Positions 45,471-57,345 are shown, counted from the stretch's first letter. The stretch is 64,000 nucleotides of DNA from Cloeon dipterum (GCF_949628265.1 NC_088789.1:36015883-36079882); one strand, 5' to 3'. Notes: generated by a model from the sequence alone, not told the origin. Translations and numbers: made by a program.

Positions 45471-48400
45471 TCACGAGATTTCGGGCCAGTTCGCACCCTC
45501 GCCTTCGTCCAACTGAAATTACGATAAGGAAAATATTTTACCTGAGGATAGGGCCATAATTGAAGTAACACCAGGTTGTTTTTTGTTACCTCGTCCGTGT
45601 CGCTGTTGTCGATGGCTTCTTCGACGTCCAGGCTCATGTCGGCATCATCGGCGCCGGGCGTCGACAGAAAACACGGCGACGGCTTGCTGGCTCCGCCTGC
45701 GGGATTAGCGCCTGCGCAGTCAATATTGTCGATGCCCGCCTGCGCCACTCGGTTTTTAGGATCAAAACTGCGCAAGACAAAATAAAATCAAAATCAGCCT
45801 CCTGGAAGAATGCTCGGAATGTTGACTAACTTTAAAGCTAGCGTGAAGTGGCTTAGCGCTTTGTCGACGTTGCCGACGCGGCTGTGAAGGTCGCCGATCA
45901 TCGAGTGCAGCTTGGCGTTGGGCGTGGCGTCGATGTGGCGCTGCAGCAGCGCGATGGCGTGGTCGTACTTGTGCTCCTTCTCCAGCATCTCGGCCAAAAG
46001 GTAAGCGGCCGGCAGGAAGTGTGCGTCCTGGTTCAGCGCCTTCTCCAAGGCGCTTTTTGCCTTCGACGACAACCCTGGCTCGTTCATCAGCACCTGCGCG
46101 TACAGCTGCAACCCAAATTGGAGCTCAATTTCAGTTGTCACGCATGCGCAGAAAGCCTAGAACTTTGCTACGCTTGCGCAATTAAATTTTTTATCTGAAT
46201 ATACCTTTGAGGATGCGTAAAAACATTAGGCCATTCATTATAAGATAAATTACGCATGCGCAGTTGCCAAACTCACCGTGAGAGCGCGTGGGGCGTGGTT
46301 GAGCTTGCGGCAGGCTGTGGCAGCCAGGGTGAAGGCCTCGCGTTTGCGGTTGGGCGCCGCCAGGTAGCAGTTGATGAGGCCCTCGTAGGCCTCAAACATT
46401 TTCGGCGCAACGTTCAGCACGTCGCGGTAGCACGCAATGGCGGCGTCGAGCCTCTTCAACTGGCGCTGAGCGGCGCCGCGCAGCAGCAGCGCCTCCACGC
46501 TCGAGTCGCGGAGGCACAGGTTCTTGGCGCGTGCCGCCAGGTGGTTCGCTCGGACGGGCTGGCTGCGCGCAAGGGCGTACCTGGACACACGATACACCCG
46601 TTGCGGTTGTAAAAAAACTATTTTTACGATAACATGCGAAAATTAGGGATAATTGAGGCTAAATTAAAACTGCGCATGCGTCAAGTGTCGTGTTTGTTTA
46701 GCAATGCAGCGCTTTCTAGGCCCCCTAGCGAGCATCACTGTAAAGAGAGGAGCTCTTTGCCCGCGACGACCACTCCCACACTAGAGCGTAAGGAAAGGAG
46801 AGTAGATACTAGCAGGCAACAATGGCATCAGAGCTGATACTCTACTACTCCTTTCCTTACGCTCCTCTTTTTAGAGGAATGCTCGCTAGGGGGCCGAGAT
46901 GGCGCTGCTTTGTTACAAAATACGACTTGACGCATGCGCAGTTTCAATTATTTCTTACTTTCGCATGGGATCATAAAAATAGGGTCAGAAATGGCTGAAA
47001 AAAAAGAGAAAGAGACTCACCAACCGACGGCGACCCAGACCTCAGGGCCGTGGACGCCGAGAGTGGCCTCGCTGAGCAGGGAGCGGTTGCACGGCGACAC
47101 CATTGGCGCCGAAACGCTGTCCGCGAGCGGCGCCACCAGCTTCTCGAGTTCCTTGGTGCGTTTCTCGCGGTAGAGGCAGTGCGCGCGCACGTCCAGCCCC
47201 GCGCTCACCGTCGGATCGAATATTTGGACCTTCTGAAGGGCGTCGATGGCGCTGGCGTAGTCGCCCTTGAGGTAGTAGGCGCGTCCGATGGTGAGCGTCA
47301 GCTGCGAGCAGCCGCGCAAAATGATTTTGTTGTCGAGCGACTTGAGCGCCGTGATGACGTCCGAGTACTCGCCCTGGTGCAGGTGGCCCAGCGCGCGCAT
47401 CCACATCTGCACCCAGTCGAGGCCGCGCAGCCGGCAGTAGCCGTTCACCATCAGCGTCATCACCTCGGCGCCGCTCACGCCCAGACGCAGCAGCTGCTCC
47501 GCCGCCTCGATCGCTAGCGGCGCCTCCTAATCACACAATTTATTAAAAAGAGAGCAATAGGAAAAATGGTTAAAATAAAAAACACACACTTGACCCCCTC
47601 TCAAATGCCGGAATCGCCAAATTCGCACCTCAATAAGAGGTTGAACAGCTGTGTTCGAATTTTAAGCAGTTGCAATTAATGGAAATGGCGGCTAGAATTG
47701 CTCTAATTACCAGAAAAATTGCATGAATTTTTTAAAATGGCAATATGGCGACGGATGTGTGCATTAATGGTGCTCCTTGAGCTCAAGAATGTTGCACTGT
47801 ATTGCGTCACCCGAGTGGCGCTAGCATCGTCTGTTACCGCGAACTCTAATAACAATATGGCGGCGGAGATTTGACCAACACACGCATGCGCATAAATGGT
47901 CGCGAGAGTGTTGCGCTGTGTTGCGTCATCCAAACAATGTTTTGGCGCTAGCATAGACTTTTTTTCCCGCCTGGTTGGCGAATTACTATCCTACGTTACG
48001 ATTTCAAACATGCAAATCAGGGTTAATAGGAAATTGTATTTGAAAAGAGTAATTTTGAGATGGAACTATGTTAATACCGACATTTAGAGATCTAAATCGC
48101 TACTTTGTCTCTCCTTACCCAAAAAAGAGCGTTAAAAATACGCTGACTAAGAATTTTCATTTCATGTAAAGTCGTTTAAATTTCCCGCTATTGTGGCATG
48201 CAAAATCTGGGGCATAATAGGATGTCAAGAATTATTTTTTATTATTTGCCGTTGCTGGAATAACCCTCAACGCTGATTGGCTGGACGCAACGCGCATGTC
48301 AGCAGCTCCCAACTACGTACTGTTGACACGTGCGTAGCGTTCAGCCAATCTGGCCAATCAGCGTCAAGGGTTCTTCCAGCAAGGAATTCTTGCTGCTTAC

Positions 48401-49331
48401 TCTGATTTCCTTGTTTACGTTCTCATTTAAATCCGCGCAAATCAACTTTTAATGTGAATTTACTGAATGGAGATATTAATCTTGATGACAACAGAATGCT
48501 AAGCGGTTTTAACAAGGAATTCCAATAATTTTTATCCGATTTGCGTAATATTTCGTAATCAAATCGGTTTAAACCAACTCTTAAGACTGAATTTGGCACC
48601 AAACAATTCGTTTTCTGCTCAAATTAATGAACAAAATTAATTTTCTCAATCAAGGCGAAATATTTTTTAAAGAAGAATAATTATGGGCGCTTCTAGTGGT
48701 CATTAAAATAAAAATTGGCGTGCTACGAACCTTGAGGACCTCCTTGTAGGCTGTTATGGCGGACCTCTCGAGGCCGCGGGCGGCGTAGAGCTTGCCGAGG
48801 GCCATGTTGACGCGCGGATTGCGGGCCTTGGCGGACACGGTCTCGAGAATGGAAATCGCCCCGGCGCCGTCGTGCTGGCAAACGCGGCACTCGTGTATCA
48901 AATACTTGATGTCTGTCAATATATTTTAAAATAGAAAATTAATAATGTGAAGAGCGAGGAGGAGGAGAATTGCGGACGCACCGACGTCGAGGAGGACCTC
49001 GTAGTCGCCGAGGGTTGCGCCCTTGGGCTTGAGGATGCACTTGCGCAGCAGCAGCGCCTTCTCCAGCACGCTCTCGGCCTTGCGCGGGTGTCCGGTGCGC
49101 AGCAGCGAGTCTCCGTACACCACGAGCGTCTGCGCCCGCTGGTGCGGAATGCCCAGCACCTCCGGGTTGTTGTCGCACGCCGGCACCGCGATGTTGCACT
49201 GAAATCAACCACAATTTCTCATTCTTTGCTGCTCTGCACGCGCGGATTAATCCGGCCATTACCAGCGCCACCACGTTCGAGTACAATTTGGCGTCGTACA
49301 AATGCTTAATCTGCTCGGCCAGGCCCGTCAT
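45471..49331 (-). CDS. ANAPC7: Anaphase-promoting complex subunit 7
   Basis: A TPR-repeat scaffold subunit of the nuclear APC/C ubiquitin ligase. Eight exons (49331-49263, 49198-48982, 48912-48731, 47526-47021, 46580-46277, 46105-45831, 45767-45590, 45512-45471) sum to 1773 nt, 590 aa, against about 565-599 in human. N-terminus MTGLAEQIKHLYDAKLYSNV matches the APC7 style (short helix, then L.SNV). Tandem TPRs follow, e.g. YKEVLK (exon 3), GLDWVQMWMRALGHLHQGEY, FDPTVSAGLDV, LRDSSVEALLLRGAAQRQL, FEAYEGLINCYLA and ATPNAKLHSMIGDL. It ends in an acidic tail with a tryptophan (ELDEGEGANWPEIS), as in the human protein. The start of ANAPC15 lies 1.3 kb further 5', on the same strand. Confidence 0.94.
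46660..46960. mobile_element. Long foldback element in ANAPC7 intron
   Basis: Arms of about 75 bases or more: the left starts AAAACTGCGCATGCGTCAAG and includes GGCCCCCTAGCGAGCAT; the right carries ATGCTCGCTAGGGGGCC and ends CTTGACGCATGCGCAGTTT. Inner parts also pair (GAGCGTAAGGAAAGGAG with CTCCTTTCCTTACGCTC). No coding capacity. It is probably a non-autonomous inverted-repeat element, and its TAAGGAAAGGAG word recurs 5' of ANAPC15 at about 50904. Confidence 0.7.
47688..48006. repeat. Dispersed repeat, copy 1
   Basis: Matches 55472-55796: GGCGGCTAGAATT, CTCAAGAATGTTGCACNGTAT, CACCCGAGTGGCGCTAGCAT, AATATGGCGGCG, CACGCATGCGCA and a final GTTACGATTTC. There is an internal approximate duplication around GGCGCTAGCAT. 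Both copies lie in introns. The family is unknown. Confidence 0.65.
48250..48390. mobile_element. Foldback (MITE-like) element with CCAAT arms, copy 3
   Basis: Arms: CTGGAATAACCCTCAACGCT-GATTGGCTGGACGC and its partner GCGTTCAGCCAAT...CAATCAGCGTCAAGGGTTCTTCCAG. Same family as 42886-43060. Confidence 0.6.
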
Positions 49332-50168
49332 TGTTGCTCCTCGCTCTGCGGAAGAACACCTTTCTGTTTGTAAACACGATTCGCGCACTGCACTACTTAC
49401 TACTTGCGATTCGTCTCCGTCTCCGCTCTGGTACCGTCAGCTGAGACGCGGTGTAAAATATTACCGAAAAAATAAAACCGGTACTTTATACCGATTATAA
49501 TTCATATATTTCCATACATTTCCAACATTTTCTTACTCAATCTTTGCCTTCTGCACTTGAAAATGTTATAGAAAGCAATAATTCTTGCAAATTGTATAAG
49601 TTCTTGATTTTAACAGATTACCGGTATTTCAAGATTGAAGAACCGGCGTTTTTAAACAACAGGTTAAAAGAGGCGGCAAATTTTAAATGTTTAAAAAGTC
49701 GCCACTGGCCTGAATATGAGTTCTCGAACATTTTCTTGCGAATGTTCGCTAAAAGAGTGCAATAATTCGCGTCAAACAATATTTTAAATACGGATAAGGC
49801 AGAATAACAATTGAGGGGTGGTAAGAATTATCAGCCAGGCCACCATTTTTGGCGCTTCTTCACTCGATCTCTATTTTTTCTTATGTAAACGAAAAAAAAT
49901 ACCGATTATACAAGAAAAATTCCATTTGCATGACTCAAATTGGGCCTTTCCAGCCTTGACTCGCAAAGTGATAATATTTTATTTTAAATACAATCCCATG
50001 AGAAACGCCAATTTTTGGCTATCAAGATGATAAATGTACAATAAATTCAGAAAAAAGCAGAAGAGCGCGGCAGTCTTGAAATAAACACAGAAAAAGTGTG
50101 CTCGGCTGCTCAGGTTTCCTCCTGCAAAGAGAAGAGATGAGGAATTGGCGCCACAATTGCGATATCGG
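49332..50168. other. ANAPC7 promoter region and ANAPC15 3' flank
   Basis: ACCGGT words lie at 49475-49481 (AAAACCGGTACTT), 49488 and 49618-49626 (TTACCGGTATTTC). No gene seen. Confidence 0.5.
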
Positions 50169-50665
50169 TCACCAGACCGGCGAGTCGGCGTGCTCGTAGG
50201 TCAAGTCCATGTGGTCGTGGTCCAGGTCGAGGTCCTCCTCCTCCTCGTCTTCGCCGCGGCTGTCCGAATCGTTGTCCTCTTCCTCCTCCTCCTCTTCATC
50301 CTCCTCGATCTCCTCCATCTGCTTCAGAAACAAAAAACAGTACAGCGGGAAAGGAAAGAGAAGCAAAAACTCACTTCCGAGTTGCTCTTGCCGAAGACGG
50401 GCGCGTCGCTGTCCTTGTTCGCAATCGATTCCAGCTGCAGAGCACAAATTTATCCAAACTTCAGTAATAAATATAGATAAACCGACCGTGGTTGACAGCT
50501 CCTGCTCCATGGCGAATATTTCAGCCTCTTCGTCGCACGGTTTGTCAACGCTGAACCACAGCGGGTCCACCAGCCGCGGCTTCAAACTGTTCACGGGCAA
50601 AAATTAGTTAAATCGCATGCCTGCGAACCGAATTCAAACCTTAATTTGATGGGAAAGAGGTCCAT
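50169..50665 (-). CDS. ANAPC15: Anaphase-promoting complex subunit 15
   Basis: APC15 (Mnd2 family) helps APC/C-bound checkpoint complexes turn over Cdc20 and silences the spindle checkpoint. Four exons (50665-50640, 50586-50487, 50434-50375, 50318-50169) sum to 336 nt, 111 aa; the human protein is 121 aa. Key matches: N-terminal LFPIKLSLKPRLVDPLWF, FSVDKPCDEE (human has a LWFNLDRPC stretch), then LESIANKD, a short GKSNSE, and a long Glu/Asp-rich tail. It is on the same strand as ANAPC7 with 837 bases between them. Upstream there are AAGATGGCGC and GTAAGGAAAGGAGC words. Confidence 0.92.
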
Positions 50666-52504
50666 TTTCGGCTCAGCGTTCAGATCTGCCGAAAAAGCGG
50701 CCTCGCAATCGGTAAATTCTTTTGGGAGCTGGCAGGATGTAAACAAACAATGATCAAATTAAATAATTCTCCAAAGATGCGATCTAGAGGAATTAAGACC
50801 CGCGAATTTTTGAACTTACTTGACGGCCGATGCGAACAGGTCTAACCAAGATGGCGCTAACACTGCTCCTCTTCACTCGTTCGCCTGCACTGCTCGTAGC
50901 GTGTAAGGAAAGGAGCTATGCGCGTTTGGACTATTTTGACTAATTACGTATTATTTTGATAATGATATATTTGTTTTTAGCAAGAAAACAAATAAAATTT
51001 GGATATTTTTCCAAAATTTGACCAATTTACAGTTCTCGGAGGCATTTTGCCAGGTTTGATGTACTCGGGAATTCTTCTCCTTTTCTCACAGCCATCTCGA
51101 GTGAACGAATCACGTGAAATGCATGCAATCCGCGTGACATCGCTGCCGTCTCACGCAGCACGTTTATTTTTTACCTGTTGAGCTCGGTCTTTCATTGGAA
51201 ATGACTTTGTGATACACGAAGGTTTGGTTCAGGTCAAAAAATGAAATCCAGGAAATATTATATCAGTGAGTAAATGTTAATTTTATTCTCTAACACTCGT
51301 TCTTGTCAATATATTATAATTGTATGACATGTATTTTCGTGTAAATTAAATTTGTAGGTTTACGAATAAAACTAAATGTTCAGTTTGAGAGCAAATAAAA
51401 AATGACTAATACCACGCTAGAAAAGATCTTTCGAACATAAAAGGAACCTAAGTAAGCAGCGGCTTTTGGTTTCGTCCAAAACGCCGCACATTGTAATATC
51501 GTGGTGTCCGCGTCAAAAGAGCTAGTCGCATTATTTTAATTAAAGATAATTAGTCCTATTTCGGGGGAAGATATTACTTAGGCGACAAAGTTCAAACCAA
51601 AACTTACAAATTGAAATTACTTTTTATTTGTCACCCTTCCAAACCCTGAAATTCGAATTAGACTGTTTTTGGCGTTTTTGGTGGGTGTCAAGGCACTTTT
51701 TTTTACAAATTTGAAAGGCACTCTCTTTTGTAAAGAGACGGAGATTTGGTTCCCATGGAACCAAATCATTCTTTTGGTTTAATTTCACGGCCAAAATAAA
51801 AATTCGAATTTTAGACTAGCGCCAAAAATAAAAGACGGTGCCATAATTTCATTCCTCGACCAAATGGGAAAGATTAAATTTTATCGAGTGAAATGCATCA
51901 AAAGTAGAATTCTCCTGGTTATTTAGGGCTTTCAAGAATAAACACAAAAGGGTTGCTTTTAAATTTACAGCCACGGAATCCGGGATTCAGAGACGCCAGA
52001 ATCAAAATGCTTGCTCCTTTCCCGCCAATTTTCGAACGTCCGCGCGCCTGCGCATCTGAAGGCCTTAAAAACTTACTTTTGCAGACAAATGGACGGTTGG
52101 TTTGCGTAAATTTCGACTTCTTCCGTGTGTCTAGAGCTGGATGCGGTAGTTTGGCGGCTGGTGGGCGAGTCTGCAGGCCGAGTGCCTCAGCCTGGAGGAC
52201 GAGTGGAGGCTCTCCTTGCTGGAGGAGCGGTCCAGCCGGTGGTAGCCGGCGCTGGCGGGGGCCGCGGGGGCGGCCGGCGGCCTGGCGAGGCCGGAGGCCG
52301 AGTCGGAGCTCTGCGAGCCGGCCGAGCTGCGGCGCTGGCGCTGCGAGGCGCGGCCCTGCTTCTCCAGGATCAGGATGTCCGAGCGCTCGTGCAGCGACGA
52401 CGCCCGCGGCGCCGCGCCGCCCTGCAGCGGCGGCGGCGGCGTCGGGGGCAGCGAGCCGCCGCCGCCGCCGCCGAGGGCGCCGATTCCGGCGGGCGGGCGG
52501 CGCT
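50666..52504. other. Intergenic region, ANAPC15 5' side and angiomotin 3' UTR
   Basis: The left part holds the ANAPC15 promoter. From 51000 to 51950 it is AT-rich with no gene seen. From 52131 there is a GC-rich open frame on the minus strand, listed separately. Confidence 0.5.
52131..52504 (-). other. GC-rich open frame 3' of angiomotin stop
   Basis: In a frame shifted from the angiomotin C-terminus, the minus strand stays open for about 150 codons, with Ser-rich, codon-like stretches (LHERSDILILEK, SSSKESLHSSSRLRH) and a Gly/Pro-rich part, ending NYRIQL. Reaching it would need a phase-1 donor upstream of the 52570 acceptor. It could be an alternative C-terminus or just 3' UTR. Confidence 0.3.
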
Positions 52505-55500
52505 TCACACCAGCCAGTAGTGGCTGGGAAAGGCCTTCTTTTCTTGCTGCAACGCCCCGATTATAGAGCCCTGAAAAGCAGCACAGCACCCTCTGCTTGA
52601 GTCGGCGACCAACCACCACCGCAACCACAACCACGGATCGCAGGAGAAGAGAGTGCAGCGCCGCCCGAGACAGAGAGAAAGGACACAGAACGCTTTATTT
52701 TCTGCTCACCGACATCGACTCACGCGTTAGTCGCACACAAAGGACCCAACATATTTTTTATTCCATCGATTTTCCCCATTAGTTTAAAATCCAAACAAAA
52801 TTCAAACTGGATATATGTTAAATTAGGTTTCTAACGTTAATTCTAGCTTAATTTCTTGCTCACTGAAGCGGTAACGCCGAATTTCTATAGCAGAAATGAA
52901 AATAAAAATGGCGGAGAATAAATTCTTTGATTGAAAAAACGACGATGCCAGCGCCTCCTGGAGATCTAATAATAATAATCTGACGTCACTAATTGCACTA
53001 ATTGCTAATGGCTACGTTCTTCTTCCCCTACCACTCACAATCAGTCCGAAGCAGTTAGTTCACCTTGAATGGCGCATGCGTCGTTGTAGACTACTAGAAG
53101 CACTCCCCCCCCCACAGGTCTAAGAATTTCTTACCCGCCATTATGTACTGATAACCGATTTTCGCAAAGAATTATTGTAAAACCCGTGAGGATCTGGCTA
53201 CCTGGCTAGGACATTTTCCGATTCAAAAAGGTAAAGTAAATCCATTTATCTGTTTAAACTGACGCGCTTACACCATTTAAGTCCTGATGATGCGATCTTC
53301 CTCAAGAATTTTCAGCATAAAAGCTTATTTTTCATCCTTCGGATCGCGATGGTGAGCGTTAATTACTAGAATTCGGACACTAATTCAACGCTTTTTCTTC
53401 CACGCAATGAAGGCCGAATGTTTTTAAGTAGAAAATCGATCGAATAAAACATCTCGTCCTTTCGCAAACGCTACCAACGCGGGTTAGAACTCGGCGAAAT
53501 CCTTCTTCCCTGATTATTTATTCAAATTACGAGGGAAATATTAAAGGTTTATGTATTTAATTGATTTAATTATTCGAAATAAGTAATAAAAATCAAGAAA
53601 GAGTGGTTTGAACCGAGTTAGAAAGCCGAAAGAATTTAAAAGGGGGTAGTTAGCGACACTGCACTCTCAAACGGGGCCGCATGCCTGGTTAGGGGTTGGT
53701 TTCGGGACAGTTTTCGGTTATAACTCACCCCGCCAAGGACCTGCGAGTCGAGCGTGTGCAACTGCTCGTCCAGGCTGTGCGCGTCGTCGCTGAAGCTGCG
53801 GCCCAGAGTCGAGCCGCCGCCTGCAGCCGTCGTTTTCGCTGCCGAAGACACTAAATGAGCGCTTGACGAGGTCGTCGACGCCGCCCCTGACGAGCCTCCG
53901 TAATCGGCCGCGACCGAGGGAGAGCGCTGGAACGCCAAACCTGAAATCAAACACGATTACGCGTTAATTAAAATTTCCCGCGTTTTTTGATTGCGTGCCA
54001 CGCCCCTTGGAGTGAATTTTACAGTATACTTACCGGCGCTGGAAGCCCTGGCGGCGGAGAGGGCGCGCGGGTAGGACGCGAGCGTGGTGCTGGACGCGTT
54101 GGACAGCATCATGCTGCCGATGGGCGACGGACTGGGCTGCCGGTGGAGGTGGTGGTGCGGCGAGGCGCGCATCGACTGCTGCAGCACCTTGATCATCGCG
54201 TCCTTCTCGGCCACCTTGGACTCGAGCTGCTGCGCGGTGGCCTCGACGTCGGCGAGTCGGCGCTGCGCGGCGTGCAGCTGGTCCAGCTGCCGGATTTTGT
54301 CCTCGCAGATGCGCCGCTCCGACTGCTGTTGCTGCTGCTGCTGCGACTTGTCGAGGGCCGCTTGCGCCGCCGCCGCCATCTTGCCCTCCTTGGGCATGCT
54401 GGCCGCCTCGATGACCGCCTGCCGGAAGGCGCTCTCGTCCACATACCACTGCTGCCACTGCGCCACCTCCTTCTCCAGGGACAACACCCGCTCCTCTCGT
54501 TCCCTCAGCAGCTGCCGCAACTCGCTCTCGTCGCCCTTCTCGCCTAGAAAAAATTCCCGAAAGGACGGAATGTTTTATTCAATCGAATTTTGTTTGAATA
54601 AATACCTTTGTCCCTTCGGAGAGCGTCAAGCTGGGCCTCGAGTTTGTCGTTGGCGGCGAGCTGCGTGTCGAGGCTGGTCTGCAGGTGGAGGAGGCGCTGC
54701 TCGTGCAGCTGCCGCTTCCTGCACTCGTGCTCCAGCCTGAGCACGGTGGCCTGAGCGTTGTTGAGCGCCGTCTCCAGGATGTGCATGTGCTTGCGCTGCT
54801 CGTGCAGAGTGGCCCGCTGCGCCGCCAGCTCCAATTCCTGCCGTTCGCGGCACGCCAGCAGCTCCTTGGTCTGCGCGGACGCGGCCGCCAACGCAGACTC
54901 GCGCTTCGCCAGCTCGCACTTTAGCACCGCCACCTCGGCCGCCGCCGACGCCTCAGGACCGCGCTCCACCTGAACATTCATTTGCAATTCCTCCGCTGTT
55001 AATTAATATTCATTCTTAGAGGGAGGAGTTTTTGCCGGTAATAAAGGGTAAGGGTAAGGCGCGGCTACAAATATATGTACGGAAAATTCGATTTTTTACG
55101 TCCGAAAATTACTTGCAGGCCTCAGTTCTGATTCTTTTGATTTTCGAAGATAAATTAAATCAATTCAAATCGTGTCCGCGCTGGCCAAACCACTACTTCC
55201 GCACGGGCAAGAGTTAATAAAACGCAAAGAATCGCTTAAATCTCCAAAATTCAAGTCGGATCACCGCCCTTTCCAGCTAAAATAAACTCGCTCGCTGCTC
55301 TAGTAAAATAATATCGCCTACCTTGCGTCCCTGGACCTCCACAGGTCACGAAACCTTGCCTAGACTCTCTTTTTCGTCTCAGATTTTAGCGCTGATTGGT
55401 CGCGAAATATTTATTCTCGCGGGCGGGAAAATCAACTAGAAGACCACTGCCACACAAAAATTAGATTTAACGCGGCTAGAATTCCTCCAATTGCCAGAAA

Positions 55501-57345
55501 GTGGCAAGAATTTTTTAAAATTGGCAATATTGCGGCGGACATGTGCATTAATGGTGCTGCACGTTGCTCCAGCTCAAGAATGTTGCACAGTATTACGTCA
55601 CCCGAGTGGCGCTAGCATCGTCTGTTTCCCGCGAACTCTAATAACAATATGGCGGCGATCAGACCAACGAGTCACGCATGCGCATCAATGATTGCGCTTG
55701 TGTTGTGCCGTGTTACGTCATCAAAACAAAATTTTGGCGCTAGCATTATCTTTTTCCCGCCGGGTCTGCGAATTTCTATCTTCTGTTACGATTTCCAGCA
55801 AATTTTCCGCTCAAAATACCCTCATCGCAAATGGGCACGTCGTCAACAGCTCCCGCGAACTATAATATCAATATGGCGGCGGAGATGAGACCAACACACG
55901 CATGCGCAATGAGGTTTAACGCGTTTTTCCACTAAATTAATTAATCAAGCCGACTTATTAGTCATTTTCAGGACTATTCACACCATTCCTAAGCTCAGAT
56001 TGCACTGTTTAAGGCTACTTGTTCTATTTAAAGTTGAATTTTTCAAGAAAAAAAAATAAATTTTTTAATTAAAAAATATATATATACGATCGAGAAGTCA
56101 AGATTGAACGAGTACCTGGGCAAGAAGGAGCTCATACTGCTGCCTGAGGAGGCGATTGTCCTCTTGCAGCCGCTGTCTTGCCGCGCGTTCGAGTTTTTCG
56201 CGCCGCTCCGACGACTGCATCAGCTCCTGGTGAGATCTGTGAATGTTCGCCACTTCTTCCTCCAACTGCAGACAAAATTATCAATGCCAGAGGCCGCAGA
56301 CTAATTCGGGACTGACCTTTTGGCTCTTGGCGACCTTCCTGAGGCACATCTCGAGCTCTGCCTTGAGGTAGGCGGTCTCGTTGACCAGCAGCTGCACCAT
56401 TTCGGACTCGGGCAGCACGAGTTCGAGGCGGCGTCGCGGCTTGGCCTGCTCCTGCTGCTGCGTCAGGTCGGGCTGCGACCTGCTGAGCGCCAGCCGACCC
56501 TGCAGCGGCGCCGGCGGCGGCGACCGCTGCACCGGCGTCGAGTACCTGTGCGCCAGGAGGCGCGCGTGTCGCTCGGGCGAGACGTCGAGCACCAGCAGCC
56601 GGCGGGCGCCGCCCCCGCCGCCTCCTTTCGCGTCCTGCTTCATCTCCTTGGCCAGGTGCTTGAGGACGCGCGACTTGCTCAGGTAGTCGGCCGGAATCTC
56701 GTTGATCTCGCGCGTTTCGCCCTGCAGACCGCCCAGCCCGCCGCCGCCGCACAGAGTCGGTGACGACGACGCCGAAGACGACGGCAGACTCGCCTTCGAG
56801 TGGCTCGACGCCGCGGAAATGTAGCTGTCGCGCAGACTGGACAATCTGCACACACAAATTTGGGGAGAAATTAATTAGAAAGGCGAAGGAAACGAGCTAG
56901 AGCACCTGTTGGGCGAGAGCGAGGCCCAAGGTTCGAGTCCCTCCTCACCATTCGCGTGGATGATGAGGGTGTTGTAGCTGGACGCGTTGTCCAGGCTCAG
57001 CTGGCGGCCAGGGTGAGGCGCCAGGCCGTCGGCAGGCTGCAAAATTGCGTAAAATTGTCGAAACACGCACGGTTATGTAAAAAACGCAGACCTCCTGCTT
57101 TTCCTGTCCCTGAGGCTCCTGGCGGGCGGTGTGCTTGATGACATAGCGCTCCTCCTGGCTCAGGTTCTCGGTCGAGGTGGACACGTCCGTCTCGGAGCCG
57201 CTCAGACTCGTCTTTTTGGACGTGGGTTTGTCGGCTGCTGGGACACAAATACATACCCATAACAATGCAAAATTCTGTGCGAATTCGCGAGGGAAATGGC
57301 ACCTGCGGCAGGTTTGGCCGGCGCCTTGGCTTGCGCGGGCAGCAT
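52505..57345 (-). CDS. AMOT: Angiomotin-family coiled-coil protein
   Basis: Angiomotins bind actin, tight-junction proteins and Yorkie/YAP in Hippo signalling. Nine exons (57345-57303, 57234-57092, 57036-56906, 56845-56317, 56265-56116, 54969-54606, 54543-54034, 53940-53729, 52570-52505) sum to 2148 nt, 715 aa. The signature ARQEPQGQE (~51-59) is near-identical to vertebrate AMOT. A coiled coil follows (~265-575; LLVNETAYLKAELEMCLRKV, then QQWYVDESAFRQ and EKDAMIKVLQQ, all AMOT-specific). The last residues YWLV resemble the vertebrate PDZ-binding EYLI. I see no PPxY or LPTY motif, so YAP/Yorkie binding through these is not supported unless upstream exons exist. The start at 57345 fits the phase of exon 2, but a longer isoform is possible. 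TACCGGTTTT lies at 57542, about 200 bases 5'. Confidence 0.9.
55472..55796. repeat. Dispersed repeat, copy 2
   Basis: The counterpart of 47688-48006, in the angiomotin intron 54970-56115. A further partial copy (AATATGGCGGCGGAGATGAG...CACGCATGCGCA) follows at about 55870-55908. Confidence 0.65.

Larger units (their letters stand above)
47527..48730. other. Large ANAPC7 intron
   Basis: The intron carries a dispersed repeat (47688-48006) and a CCAAT foldback element (48250-48390); the rest is AT-rich with no coding signal. Confidence 0.6.

Noticed and set aside
45051-45527. GC-rich open frames over the tail of tetraspan 4
   Set aside because: Shadows of the real exon 45009-45336 in other frames.
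54030-54740. Long plus-strand open frames over angiomotin exons
   Set aside because: Antisense to clearly conserved coiled-coil exons; no independent support.
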